This document shows, one piece after another, positions 7,059 to 14,822 of a stretch of 64,000 bases of DNA. The notes beneath the pieces are model-generated. The model made no database searches and was not told where the DNA came from. It was given only the letters and a program-made list of their open reading frames with translations. A program made the translations under genes and the position numbers. Within the stretch, counting starts at the first letter, position 1. Every line of letters starts with the position of its first letter. Source of the stretch: Streptomyces xanthochromogenes (GTDB lineage Bacteria; Actinomycetota; Actinomycetes; Streptomycetales; Streptomycetaceae); assembly GCF_014650455.1 (NCBI RefSeq), contig NZ_BMUZ01000006.1, forward strand, positions 310,001 to 374,000, given 5' to 3'.

Positions 7059-8528
7059 ATGACTGACTCTCCTTGGCACAAGCGACTCGGCGCCCGGGAC
7101 AAGGCGCTCTTCGACTTCGCGGCCACCCGGCACTGGCCGGCCGCCGAAGCGGTTCTGCCCCGGCTGAGCCGTTCCGCCAACCACGGCGCCCTCTGGTTCG
7201 CGACCGCCGCCGTCATGAACGCGACCCGCTCACCCCGGGCCCGGCGTGCCGCGCTGCGCGGCGTCGCCTCACTCGCGCTGGCCTCGCTGACCGTGAACAC
7301 GGTGGCCAAGCACTCGGTGCGCCGGGCCCGTCCGCTGGCCGACGCGGTGCCGCTGGTACGGCAGTTGAAGCGTCGGCCGATCACCACGTCGTTCCCCTCG
7401 GGCCACTCCGCATCCGCCGCGGCGTTCGTCGCGGGTGTCGCCCTGGAGTCGCGGGCCTGGGGCGCGGCCCTGGCCCCGCTGGGATTCTCGGTGGCCGCAT
7501 CCCGTGTGTACACCGGGGTGCACTATCCGGGAGATGTGCTGGCGGGTGCGGCACTCGGCGTGGGTGCCGCCTTCGCCGTGCGCGGTCTGGTGCCGACCCG
7601 GGCCCAACTCCCGCCGCCGGGGCGCCCGCACGCCGAGGCGCCCGCGCTGCCCGCGGGTCGGGACCTGGTCGTCGTCGCCAACCGGGCCTCCGGCACCGCG
7701 CTCGCCAAGGCCGATCTGGTACGCCGGGCGCTGCCGCTCGCGGAGGTCGTCGAGTGCGATCCCGACGAACTGCCGACGGCCCTGGAGAAGGCAGCGGGGC
7801 GCGGCCGGGTGCTCGGGGTGTGCGGTGGCGACGGCACGGTCAATCTGGCGGCGTCGGTCGCGGCCCGCGTCGGTGTGCCGCTCGCCGTGTTCCCGGGCGG
7901 CACGCTCAACCACTTCGCGCTCGACCTCGGCATAGAAGAGGTGCAGGACACCTGCCGGGCCCTGGTGTCGGGCGACGCGGTGCGGGTGGACCTCGGCCGG
8001 TTCAGGCCGGGACCCGACGGCGCGGACGCCGGGTACTTCGTCAACACGTTCAGCCTGGGCGTCTATCCGGAGCTGGTGCGGGTGCGCGAGCGCTGGTCGC
8101 CCCGGATCGGCGGCTGGGCGGCGGGGATTCTCGGCGCCTACAAGGTGCTGCGCGGCGAGCGGCCGTTGCCGGCCGATCCGAACGGCAGTCGTCCCGCGCT
8201 GTGGCTCCTGTTCGCGGGCAACTGTGTCTACCAACGGCTCGGCCCGGCGCCCGCCCGCCGCTTCGACCTGGCCGACGGACTCCTCGATGTGCGTGCGGTA
8301 CGCGGCGGCCGACTGCCCGGACTGCATCTCCTGGCCGCCGCCCTCGCGGGTCCGCTGCGCCGCTCCCCCGTGCACGCCACGCACCGCACCGGACGCCTCG
8401 ACGTCGCGGGTCTCGCCGAGGGCACTTCACTGGCGTACGACGGTGAAGTAGCGCGAGCACCGGCCGAGTTGACGCTGGACAAGCTCCCGGAGGCCCTCAC
8501 GGTCTACCGCCCGCAGGTGCGCCTCTGA
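7059..8528 (+). CDS. PAP2 phosphatase-diacylglycerol kinase fusion
   Basis: 489 aa, two enzymes in one chain. Residues 1-180 carry all three PAP2 phosphatase motifs: K84-x6-RP (KHSVRRARP), PSGH (113-116) and SR-x5-H-x3-D (148-159), among hydrophobic helices. From about 197 to the end is a DAGK/sphingosine-kinase catalytic domain with VVVANRASG, GVCGGDGTVN (near 253) and FPGGTLNHFA. The pair could dephosphorylate and rephosphorylate the same lipid pool (phosphatidate or isoprenoid phosphates). This fusion is recurrent in actinobacteria. It is transcribed alone, convergent with the gas-vesicle operon. Confidence 0.9.
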   Translation: MTDSPWHKRLGARDKALFDFAATRHWPAAEAVLPRLSRSANHGALWFATAAVMNATRSPRARRAALRGVASLALASLTVNTVAKHSVRRARPLADAVPLVRQLKRRPITTSFPSGHSASAAAFVAGVALESRAWGAALAPLGFSVAASRVYTGVHYPGDVLAGAALGVGAAFAVRGLVPTRAQLPPPGRPHAEAPALPAGRDLVVVANRASGTALAKADLVRRALPLAEVVECDPDELPTALEKAAGRGRVLGVCGGDGTVNLAASVAARVGVPLAVFPGGTLNHFALDLGIEEVQDTCRALVSGDAVRVDLGRFRPGPDGADAGYFVNTFSLGVYPELVRVRERWSPRIGGWAAGILGAYKVLRGERPLPADPNGSRPALWLLFAGNCVYQRLGPAPARRFDLADGLLDVRAVRGGRLPGLHLLAAALAGPLRRSPVHATHRTGRLDVAGLAEGTSLAYDGEVARAPAELTLDKLPEALTVYRPQVRL

Positions 8529-8818
8529 CGCTTCCGGGCGCCCCAACATCGCTGCTGCGGACAGCATTTGAGGCAGCCGACGACCACCGATCGCCCGCCA
8601 TCCGGGCCCTCCCCTCTCGAACCCCGAAACCCTCGAACCCTCGAACGCGTCGCTCAGCACGGCGCGACATTGCTCGGCGGCGCTCGGGGGGAGGAGGAAG
8701 GCCCGGCCGGTCCCCTTGGAACACCCCGGAGCGGACGAGGAATCGGACGTCTGCCGACTGCCGCGGCAAACCGTCACCTCGGCAGGCCGCCGCCCGTCCA
8801 CCCCGGCAGGCCGTCCGT

Positions 8819-9220
8819 CTACCTCGGGAGCAGGGGACCGAGCGGGCCGAGGTCGATGTTGAGGTCTTCCGGGCGCAGCCCGAACTTCGACCGCAGCTCG
8901 CCCATCCGGTTCTCCAGGAGCATCAGCGTGAGCCCGATCCGCTCCTCCTGGTCCTCGGTGAGTTCGCCGGTCTCCACCCGGCGCAGCGCCTGGCGCTCCA
9001 TGAGCTGACGCAGCAGCTCCACGACGGTCAGAACGAGCCGCGCGAGATCGCGCTCCACGGTGTCGGGATCGAGCTCCACCCGGCGCCGGGGCTTGCCCGC
9101 GCTCTCCGCGCTGTCCGTCCTCTCGCGCGCGGGCTGCGGACCTGCCGGGTCTCCCAGCCCTCCGAGCGCGCGCTCGGTCACGTCGTTCAGCAGGTCGCCG
9201 TTCAGCAGGTCGTCGATCAC
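8819..9220 (-). CDS. gvpK: Gas vesicle protein GvpK
   Basis: 133 aa. The core (VELDPDTVERDLARLVLTVVELLRQLMERQALRRVE, then EERIGLTLMLLENRM and GLRPEDLNIDLGPLGPLL) is typical GvpK, a small accessory protein of gas-vesicle assembly. The first 45 residues are a Glu/Arg-rich extension. The ATG overlaps the gvpS stop by 4 nt (ATGA), so translation is coupled. It is the last gene of the gvp run. Confidence 0.92.
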   Translation of the reverse strand: MIDDLLNGDLLNDVTERALGGLGDPAGPQPARERTDSAESAGKPRRRVELDPDTVERDLARLVLTVVELLRQLMERQALRRVETGELTEDQEERIGLTLMLLENRMGELRSKFGLRPEDLNIDLGPLGPLLPR

Positions 9221-9429
9221 GCGGGCTCCTCGTAGTCGAGATCCTGGAAGGGTGACGGGACTTCGGCGCTGACCGAGCTCACGAGGGCATTCAGGTCGAT
9301 GCGTACGAGGTCCACGTCCGCGATCCGCAGTGTGAGGTCGCCGGTGATCACCACGCCACCGGCCAGCAGCCGGTCGAGCAGGTCGACCAGGGCGATCTCG
9401 CGCTGGGCGAGCGCATCGCCGTCGTTCAC
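9217..9429 (-). CDS. gvpS: Gas vesicle protein GvpS (GvpA/J-like)
   Basis: 70 aa. It is a minimal GvpA-fold protein: EIALVDLLDRLLAGGVVITGDLTLRIADVDLVRIDLNALVSSV matches the helix-strand-strand-helix core of the GvpA/J/S family. It has no tail beyond this core. Its start overlaps the gvpL stop and its stop overlaps the gvpK start, both as ATGA. GvpS is found in actinobacterial gvp clusters and its exact role in the shell is not settled. Confidence 0.88.
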   Translation of the reverse strand: MNDGDALAQREIALVDLLDRLLAGGVVITGDLTLRIADVDLVRIDLNALVSSVSAEVPSPFQDLDYEEPA

Positions 9430-10256
9430 GACTCCCCCTGGCCCGGGCCGCCTTCGGGGCCGTCGTCCTGGCCGTCGTCCTGGCCGTCGTCCTGGCCGGA
9501 CGCGAAGGAATAGGGCGCCCAGGGGCCGGTCAGCTCCACGCGGACGTCCTCGCCCTGCGGGGTGCGCTCGCGCACCGCCGCCACGAACTCCTCGCTCCGC
9601 TCGCGCGGCACCAGGTAGGCGGCGTTGAGAACGTTCTCACCGGGCGCACCGGAGAGCCGTCCGCTCTGCGGCGGGTGCAGGCGCCCGGCCTCGGCGCGCT
9701 CGCACAGGTCGGCGTGCAGGGCCCGGGAGAGCGTTCCCGCGCGCTGCCAGCTCCGGTCACGGTTCTGGCGCTGGCCGAGCCGTCGGCGCAGGTACTCCCG
9801 TCCGGTGGCCGCCGTCAACTCCGGTGCGGGCGCCGCCCGTTCGGGAGGTGCGGACTCGGCGTACACCTTGACGCCCCACTCGACGCGCCCGTCCAGGCGC
9901 TCGATGGCGGACTCGAAACGGGCCCTCCCGGAGTCCAGGAGGCGGCGCACCCCGTTCTCGTCCCGGCACACCGTGGCGAGCCTGAGCGGCACGGGGCAGC
10001 CGACCGTGGCGAGCGCCGCGATCACCGCCTGGTGGTTGCGGGCGACCTCGGCGAGCCAGTCCAGGTCCTCCAGATGGGCGCGGAGCGGGGCGGCGTCGAA
10101 GTGTTCCGCGGGGACGCGGCTCACCGCCGCGCACAGCCCCCGGTGCTCGATCAGTGCGGGTGGTTCGCCGTCGAGAGCGCGCACCGCGTCGGGGAGCGCG
10201 GCGGCGAAGGGGCGCGTCACGGCGTACACGTACAGCAGTTGGCCGCCGTCGTTCAT
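9426..10256 (-). CDS. gvpL: Gas vesicle protein GvpL (GvpF/L family)
   Basis: 276 aa. It starts LLYVYAVTR and has PVPLRLATVCRDENGVRRLL, ERLDGRVEWGVKVY and LNAAYLVPRERSEEFVAAV, the signature segments of GvpF/L proteins, which bind GvpA during nucleation. It is the second F/L paralogue of the cluster. The C-terminus holds three GQDD repeats from a perfect 12-bp x3 DNA repeat (9460-9495). The start overlaps the gvpJ stop by 4 nt. Confidence 0.92.
   Translation of the reverse strand: MNDGGQLLYVYAVTRPFAAALPDAVRALDGEPPALIEHRGLCAAVSRVPAEHFDAAPLRAHLEDLDWLAEVARNHQAVIAALATVGCPVPLRLATVCRDENGVRRLLDSGRARFESAIERLDGRVEWGVKVYAESAPPERAAPAPELTAATGREYLRRRLGQRQNRDRSWQRAGTLSRALHADLCERAEAGRLHPPQSGRLSGAPGENVLNAAYLVPRERSEEFVAAVRERTPQGEDVRVELTGPWAPYSFASGQDDGQDDGQDDGPEGGPGQGES
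9460..9495. repeat. 12-bp x3 tandem repeat in gvpL
   Basis: CCGTCGTCCTGG is repeated three times without mismatch and encodes the acidic GQDD repeats at the GvpL C-terminus. Copy number could vary between strains without a frameshift. Confidence 0.85.
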
Positions 10257-10771
10257 CGGTCACCACTGCCGTCCGGATCGGAGCTCTCGTCACCCTTGGC
10301 CGGTGTAGAGCTCTCGTCCCCCTTGGCCGACATGGAGCGCCCGGCCCCCTTCGCCGCCGTGGAGCGCCCGGCCGTCTTGGTCGATGGGGAGCTCGCGCTC
10401 TTCTGCGCCCTGGCTTCGGTGACGGTTTCAGGAGCGGCTTCGGGAGCGCTCTCAAGGGGGCGGGACGCGGCCTCCAGGGCCGCTATTCGAGCCTTCAACT
10501 CATCGTTCTCACGCGATAGTTCACGGCGGCGGGCGCCGGTGGAGAGGGCGGGGTCGTCCTCCCACCAGTCGATGCCCATTTCCTTCGCCTTGTCGATCGA
10601 GGCGACGATGAGCCGCAGTTTGATCGTGAGAAGTTCGATGTCGAGGAGGTTGATGCGGATGTCCCCGGCGATGACGATTCCCTTGTCGAGGACGCGTTCG
10701 AGTATGTCGGCCAGGTTCGCACCGCCGCCATCGGGCTGGTACGCGTCGGGAAAACGTGCCGGGGTCACCAT
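10253..10771 (-). CDS. gvpJ: Gas vesicle protein GvpJ
   Basis: 172 aa. Residues 18-75 are the GvpA/J core (LADILERVLDKGIVIAGDIRINLLDIELLTIKLRLIVASIDKAKEMG, then WWEDD), followed by a short coiled coil (RRRELSRENDELKARIAALEAA). The last 65 residues are low complexity with KTAGRS, AKGAGRS and AKGDESS repeats. GvpJ is a minor shell or cap component in other systems. The start lies on the last base of the gvpG stop region, so the genes are coupled. Confidence 0.9.
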   Translation of the reverse strand: MVTPARFPDAYQPDGGGANLADILERVLDKGIVIAGDIRINLLDIELLTIKLRLIVASIDKAKEMGIDWWEDDPALSTGARRRELSRENDELKARIAALEAASRPLESAPEAAPETVTEARAQKSASSPSTKTAGRSTAAKGAGRSMSAKGDESSTPAKGDESSDPDGSGDR

Positions 10772-11025
10772 CAGGTCCTCCGCGGATCGGCTACGCCTTT
10801 GGCGAGGTGTTCGAGCCGGTCGAGGAGCTCGTCCTCGCGCCGGTCGAACTCTGCCTCGTCGATCTCACCGCTGGTCAGTTGCTTTTCCAGTGCCGCGAGT
10901 TCGCGGCGCACGGTGGCGGGGTCGTAGTACTGCCGCTCCGCCTCCGCGGCGACCTGCCCGAGCACCCAGAAGGTGCCGCGGACGGGCGCCGCCGGAAGCA
11001 GCAGCAGTTCCTTCAGGAGTCCCAC
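10771..11025 (-). CDS. gvpG: Gas vesicle protein GvpG
   Basis: 84 aa from a GTG that follows the gvpF stop by 4 nt. VGLLKELLLLPAAPVRGTFWVLGQVAAEAERQYYDPATVRRELAALEKQL and the EIDEAEFDRREDELLDRL coil are diagnostic of GvpG. GvpG is an accessory protein that contacts GvpF/L complexes in other organisms. There is no good Shine-Dalgarno beyond CACGGGG at the end of gvpF, so coupling to gvpF is likely. Confidence 0.88.
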   Translation of the reverse strand: MGLLKELLLLPAAPVRGTFWVLGQVAAEAERQYYDPATVRRELAALEKQLTSGEIDEAEFDRREDELLDRLEHLAKGVADPRRT

Positions 11026-11029
11026 GGGT

Positions 11030-11746
11030 TCACCCCGTGAAGCTGTAGGGCGGCAGCGGCCCGTGAACCTGGACGACGAGGTGCGGGGCACGCTCGCGCA
11101 GGGCGTCCACGGCGGCCACGAACTCGGCGGTGGCGTCCCGCGGCACGAGGTAGGAGATGTTGGCGAGCCAGCCCGTGGACTGCGGACCGGGGCTGCGCTC
11201 CTCGGCCGAGTCGTCGAGAGCGCTCTCGACAAGAGCGGCGTCGGACACCTCGCGCTGCTGCACGGCCGCGGCGATGCGCTCACCGAGCCGCAGCTTGTCC
11301 TCGTAACTGCCGCCGCCGGCCTTGCGGTTGGCGTCACTCAGTGCCCTCAACTCGGCGTTCTCCGCGAGCACTTGATGCAGAACGGCCTCTTCGTCGTGGG
11401 TGGCCTTCACGTTGTACTCGACCTTGCCGTCGAGCGCTTCGAGCCGCTCCAGATAGCGCTCCTCGTGCTCGGCGAGCACGGCCCGCACGGCCTCGTCGTC
11501 GGCCGACACCCCGCCGAACCGCATCGGCAGCACGGCCCCGCCCGCGCCCGCCTCGGCGAGCACGTTCTGATGGGCCAGCAGGTCGCGGCGCTTGGGCCTG
11601 AGCCCTTCCGGCGCGTCACTGACCAGCGCCACCAGGTCGCCCTGCTCGACCGTGCGGACCGGGCGCGGCGGATCACCGATGCCGCCCATCTGCTCCGGAA
11701 GGCGGCCGTGCCCGCGACGGGCGATGCCGTAGACGTACGTGGTCAT
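11030..11746 (-). CDS. gvpF: Gas vesicle protein GvpF (GvpF/L family)
   Basis: 238 aa. It has TYVYGIARRG at the start, VLPMRFGGVSADDEAVRAVL, ERLEALDGKVEYNVKA and ANISYLVPRDATAEFVAAVDAL, the two-domain GvpF/L pattern. GvpF binds the major shell protein and acts early in assembly. The ATG overlaps the gvpA stop by 4 nt. It is about 40 residues shorter than its paralogue GvpL here and lacks the acidic repeat tail. Confidence 0.93.
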   Translation of the reverse strand: MTTYVYGIARRGHGRLPEQMGGIGDPPRPVRTVEQGDLVALVSDAPEGLRPKRRDLLAHQNVLAEAGAGGAVLPMRFGGVSADDEAVRAVLAEHEERYLERLEALDGKVEYNVKATHDEEAVLHQVLAENAELRALSDANRKAGGGSYEDKLRLGERIAAAVQQREVSDAALVESALDDSAEERSPGPQSTGWLANISYLVPRDATAEFVAAVDALRERAPHLVVQVHGPLPPYSFTG

Positions 11747-12165
11747 TCCTGCTCCTCCTTACGGCGCGTGGTGGTGCGACGGGACCGGGGCCGGGGGGAT
11801 TCCTCGCCCTCGCTGCGCGCCTCCTTGAATGCCTCCGAGATGGTCTGAGCGGCGCCCGAGAGCGCTCCCTTGGACTTGCCGCGAGCACCGGACTCGGTGA
11901 TCTCACCGACCAGGTCGGGCAGGCCGGGGCTGCGCTTCGGACCGGCTTCCAGGTCGAGGCGGTTGCACGCCTCGGCGAACCGCAGATAGGTGTCGACGCT
12001 GGCGACCACGACTCGTATGTCGATCTTGAGGATTTCGATGCCGACGAGGGAGACACGCACGAACGCGTCGATCACGAGCCCTCGGTCGAGGACGAGCTCC
12101 AGGACGTCGTAGAGGCCACTGGAGCCGCCGCCACTGCCGCTTTGTTGTGCCGGGACAACCGTCAT
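11743..12165 (-). CDS. gvpA: Gas vesicle shell protein GvpA (long-tailed)
   Basis: 140 aa. GLYDVLELVLDRGLVIDAFVRVSLVGIEILKIDIRVVVASVDTYLRFAEACNRLDL (about 16-71) is the conserved GvpA core. Classical GvpA is about 70 aa. This one carries a further 70 residues rich in Lys, Glu and Arg ending RRTTTRRKEEQE. The ATG has AAGGAGG 9 nt upstream, the strongest site in the operon. A 255-bp spacer with a tandem repeat separates it from gvpO. A charged tail of this size may change how ribs pack, or make the protein non-classical. Confidence 0.9.
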   Translation of the reverse strand: MTVVPAQQSGSGGGSSGLYDVLELVLDRGLVIDAFVRVSLVGIEILKIDIRVVVASVDTYLRFAEACNRLDLEAGPKRSPGLPDLVGEITESGARGKSKGALSGAAQTISEAFKEARSEGEESPRPRSRRTTTRRKEEQE

Positions 12166-12420
12166 GGTCTCCGGCCCTCCTTGTCTGTTGGCGTCATGTT
12201 CTGTGTCGTCGTCTGCTGTGCCGTCCGGCTCCGTCGAGGGGCTTGGTCGCTGGGCTTCGCCCATCGGTTTCGCCGTCGGGTGGTTCCTGTCGTTCCGCAA
12301 GTGGTTCGCGGGTACTGGCGGTTCACGGGTGATGGTCGTTCGCGGGTACTGGCGGTTCGCGGATTGCCTGTCGTTCGCGGGGCCGGCGGCTTGCTACCAG
12401 GCCGTCCGATGACGCTCCGG
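12166..12420. repeat. gvpO-gvpA spacer with a 35-bp tandem repeat
   Basis: GTTCGCGGGTACTGGCGGTTC occurs at 12304-12324 and again at 12339-12359, with further partial GTTCGCGG copies up to 12380. The two genes are on the minus strand, so the repeat lies in their transcript or contains a second promoter for the gvpA-K part. No terminator with a T run was found. Confidence 0.65.
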
Positions 12421-12819
12421 TCAGTTGCCCTTGTCGGCCCGGCCGCGCTCGTAGCGGCGCAGCCTGCGGTATCCGGTGAGTTCGCCCCGGGGGTCGAGCT
12501 CGACCTCGTAGGAGGCGAGCAGGCTCATGGTGTCCGGGACGCGGTTCAGTTCGAGGACCTCGATCCTCAACTGCCAGCCGTCCTCGCTGCGTTCGAAGGA
12601 CGAGACGGACTCGGCGGGCATGCCGATGAGCTCGGAGAGCTGGGCACGAGCGCCCCGCAGCACCTCCATCGCACTGGGCAGGCCTTCGTCGTCACGGCTC
12701 TTCTCGGCGGTTCTCGCGGTGGTCTTCGCGGTGGTCTTCGAGGTGGTCCTCTTCGCCGCGGTCTTCTTCGCCGCAGTTCTGGACGGCGTCGTCGATGCGT
12801 CCTCGTCCTCGTCGGCCAT
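12421..12819 (-). CDS. gvpO: Gas vesicle protein GvpO
   Basis: 132 aa. The C-terminal half (ARAQLSELIGMPAESVSSFERSEDGWQLRIEVLELNRVPDTMSLLASYEVELDPRGELTGYRRLRRYERG) is the conserved GvpO domain. GvpO affects gvp expression and accumulation in haloarchaea. The N-terminal 45 residues are an Ala/Lys/Thr-rich tail like a histone tail. I chose the ATG because GGGAGG lies 5 nt before it; the upstream in-frame GTG overlaps that site. Confidence 0.9.
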   Translation of the reverse strand: MADEDEDASTTPSRTAAKKTAAKRTTSKTTAKTTARTAEKSRDDEGLPSAMEVLRGARAQLSELIGMPAESVSSFERSEDGWQLRIEVLELNRVPDTMSLLASYEVELDPRGELTGYRRLRRYERGRADKGN

Positions 12820-12846
12820 GTTCACCTCCCGGGTCGGAACGTTCGG

Positions 12847-12871
12847 GTAGCCCCTCAGCGCCGGATCAAAC
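12847..12871 (-). promoter_or_regulatory. Candidate stress-sigma promoter for the gvp operon
   Basis: On the minus strand GTTT is followed by 14 bp and GGGCTAC, one insertion away from the SigB-type consensus GTTT-N15-GGGTAC. It sits 28-52 bp upstream of the gvpO ATG, giving a short leader with the ribosome site in place. This would link the operon to a SigB-type factor such as the one encoded at 5443-6723. It is a pattern match only. Confidence 0.35.
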
Positions 12872-12883
12872 CCCTGCGGGTGG

Positions 12884-13300
12884 TCAGCGGCCGGTGTCGC
12901 GCGGGTTGCCCAGCGGGCCGCGCGACTGCTCGGGGACGCTCGGCGGTGCCATCGACGGCATGACCGGAGCGCCCGGCGGCACTCCCGGCTCCAGGGGTGC
13001 GGCGGGCCGGTCGGGAAGCTCGCTCCGGCTGCTGCGGGCGCCCCGGCTCAGGAGTGCCGCGGCACCGAGCAGCAGCACGGCGACGATCAGCGCGGCCGCC
13101 CAGTAGGGCACTGCCATCGCGAGGACGAGGAGCAGGAACACCGTGAGGGCGGCGCCGCCGTAGAGGCCGGCTGCTCCTGCTCCCGCGTACATCCGCGCGG
13201 CTCGGCGCTGCTTCTTGGTCTGTTCGCGCAGCTCGTCCCGGATGGCGTCCCGGACGACCTGGGAGAGCTGCTCCGGCAGGTTCGGCAGGTTCGTGTCCAT
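12884..13300 (-). CDS. Holin-X-like phage holin family membrane protein
   Basis: 138 aa. LPEQLSQVVRDAIRDELREQTKKQRRAARMYAGAGAAGLYGGAALTVFLLLVLAM and PYWAAALIVAVLLLGAAALL give an amphipathic N-terminus and two transmembrane helices, the pattern of the actinobacterial holin-X (DUF1469) family. The tail is Pro-rich and cytosolic or external. It lies 64 bp upstream of gvpO on the same strand and may be co-transcribed. No phage gene is nearby, so the holin name reflects family only. The ribosome site is weak. Confidence 0.75.
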   Translation of the reverse strand: MDTNLPNLPEQLSQVVRDAIRDELREQTKKQRRAARMYAGAGAAGLYGGAALTVFLLLVLAMAVPYWAAALIVAVLLLGAAALLSRGARSSRSELPDRPAAPLEPGVPPGAPVMPSMAPPSVPEQSRGPLGNPRDTGR

Positions 13301-13645
13301 GGCGCCCGAGTACCCGCGCAGGCGTTCGACAGTCCCTCCGCCGCCCTCCGCGCCCTCTCGACGGCTCCTCTTCACGCCCCTCCGGGCGCCCCCTTTCGAT
13401 GCTCTCCACGCCTTCTCCGAGCGCCTCCTCTCGGTGCCCCCTGGGCGACCCCTTCGACCCCTCCGATACCTCCGATACCTCCGACACCTCCGACACCTCC
13501 AGGATGTCCACATCGCAAGACGCGTATCTCATCATCTGGAGAGCGGTTCTAAAGTGGACTCACCATCGGGGCAGTTCACCGCTCGGGCGCGGAGCGCCGG
13601 GCGATGGGCCGCTCGCCGTCGAGTTCTCGGAGAGGGAGTCCGTTC
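13301..13645. other. Divergent intergenic region with 9-bp tandem repeat (13462-13500)
   Basis: This 345-bp region lies between the divergent holin-like and methyltransferase genes. TCCGATACC/TCCGACACC is repeated just over four times at 13462-13500, and TC-rich CCTCTCGACGG-like sequence flanks it. A run of lower GC content follows at about 13510-13560, where a promoter for the methyltransferase is likely, but no clear hexamer pair was assigned. Confidence 0.6.
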
Positions 13646-14479
13646 ATGTCCCAGGAGACGCCCCCGGCCACGCCGGGCGAGACCGCCGTCTACACCCACG
13701 GCCACCACGAGTCGGTGCTGCGCTCGCACATCTGGCGCACGGCGGCCAACTCGGCGGCGTACCTCGTCGGTGAGCTGAAGCCGCACATGCGGGTCCTGGA
13801 CATCGGCTGCGGGCCGGGGACCATCTCGGCGGACCTGGCCGCGCTGGTGCCGGACGGCCATGTGACGGCGGTCGACCACGCGCCGGGCATCGTCGAGCAG
13901 GCCCGTGCGCACGCCGCCCAACGCGGCCTGGACAACATGTCGTTCGCGGTGGCGGACGTGCACGCGCTCGACTTCCCCGACGACACGTTCTGCGTGGTCC
14001 ACGCGCACCAGGTACTGCAGCACGTCGGCGACCCGGTGCAGGCGCTGCGCGAGATGCGCCGGGTCACCAAGCCGGGCGGCATCGTGGCGGTGCGGGACAG
14101 CGACTACGGCGCCTTCACCTGGTTCCCCGCGTCACCGGTGCTGGACGGATGGCTGGACCTGTACCACCGGGTGGCCCGGGCCAACGGGGGCGAACCGGAT
14201 GCCGGACGCCGGCTCAAGTCCTGGGCCCTGCAGGCCGGTTGTAACGACCTCAGGACCTCCGCGAGCACGTGGTGCTTCGCCACCGAGGAGGAGCGTGCGT
14301 GGTGGGGCGGCCTGTGGGCGGACCGTACGGTCGCGTCCTCGTACGCGGAGCTGGCGGTCGACGGCGGGCACGCCACCCCGGACGAACTGGCCGCGATCTC
14401 CGAGGCGTGGCGGGAGTGGAGCAGCCGGGACGACGGGTGGTTCATGGTGCCGCACGGCGAGATCCTCTGCCGGGTGTGA
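13646..14479 (+). CDS. Class I SAM-dependent methyltransferase (UbiE-like)
   Basis: 277 aa. VLDIGCGPGTISADLA (about 49-64) is SAM motif I; VTAVDHAPGIVEQAR, ADVHALDFPDDTFCVVHAHQVLQHV and MRRVTKPGGIVAVRDSDYG follow in class I order. The C-terminal half resembles methyltransferase type 11 proteins with a substrate-binding lid. GAGAGGGAG lies 7 nt before the ATG. It stands alone between the gvp region and the ECF sigma cluster. The methyl acceptor is unknown. Confidence 0.88.
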   Translation: MSQETPPATPGETAVYTHGHHESVLRSHIWRTAANSAAYLVGELKPHMRVLDIGCGPGTISADLAALVPDGHVTAVDHAPGIVEQARAHAAQRGLDNMSFAVADVHALDFPDDTFCVVHAHQVLQHVGDPVQALREMRRVTKPGGIVAVRDSDYGAFTWFPASPVLDGWLDLYHRVARANGGEPDAGRRLKSWALQAGCNDLRTSASTWCFATEEERAWWGGLWADRTVASSYAELAVDGGHATPDELAAISEAWREWSSRDDGWFMVPHGEILCRV

Positions 14480-14492
14480 CCGCCCCCGCCCG

Positions 14493-14822
14493 CTACGGCG
14501 TGTGGATCACGCGGGGCGGGCCGGACGGCGAACTCGGTACGCTCGGCGCCCGGTCCACGCCCGGGGTGCGGGCGGGTGGAACGGGGGCCGGCTCCAGCGG
14601 GCCGCCGGGCAGCAGCGCCAACAGGCATACGACCACCACGGCGGCCGCGACGCCGAGTGCCGCCAGGGCGAGTCCCCGCACCTGGCGGACTCCCCGGGCG
14701 CGACCCTGCGGCGGCGGGTCGCGGCGCAGGTCGGCGTGGGCGACCAGGGCGCCACCGGCCAGCAGCGCGGCGCGTATCCGGGCATCGGTCGCGAACCGTC
14801 GGTCCTCGGTGTTCGGCTTCAA
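14493..14822 (-). CDS. Small membrane protein downstream of ECF sigma factor
   Basis: 109 aa if it starts at the TTG that overlaps the sigma stop as TTGA. Residues 1-49 are charged and cytosolic, followed by one strong transmembrane helix (GLALAALGVAAAVVVVCLLALL) and a 35-residue Pro/Ser external tail. Position and topology resemble an anti-sigma factor, but there is no HxxxCxxC zinc motif and no recognised anti-sigma domain. I know no family for it. The TTG start rests on the overlap alone. Confidence 0.65.
   Translation of the reverse strand: MKPNTEDRRFATDARIRAALLAGGALVAHADLRRDPPPQGRARGVRQVRGLALAALGVAAAVVVVCLLALLPGGPLEPAPVPPARTPGVDRAPSVPSSPSGPPRVIHTP

Noticed and set aside
12884-13300. Prophage remnant because of the holin-family gene
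   Set aside because: No other phage gene is present; the holin-X family is a common chromosomal membrane protein in actinobacteria.
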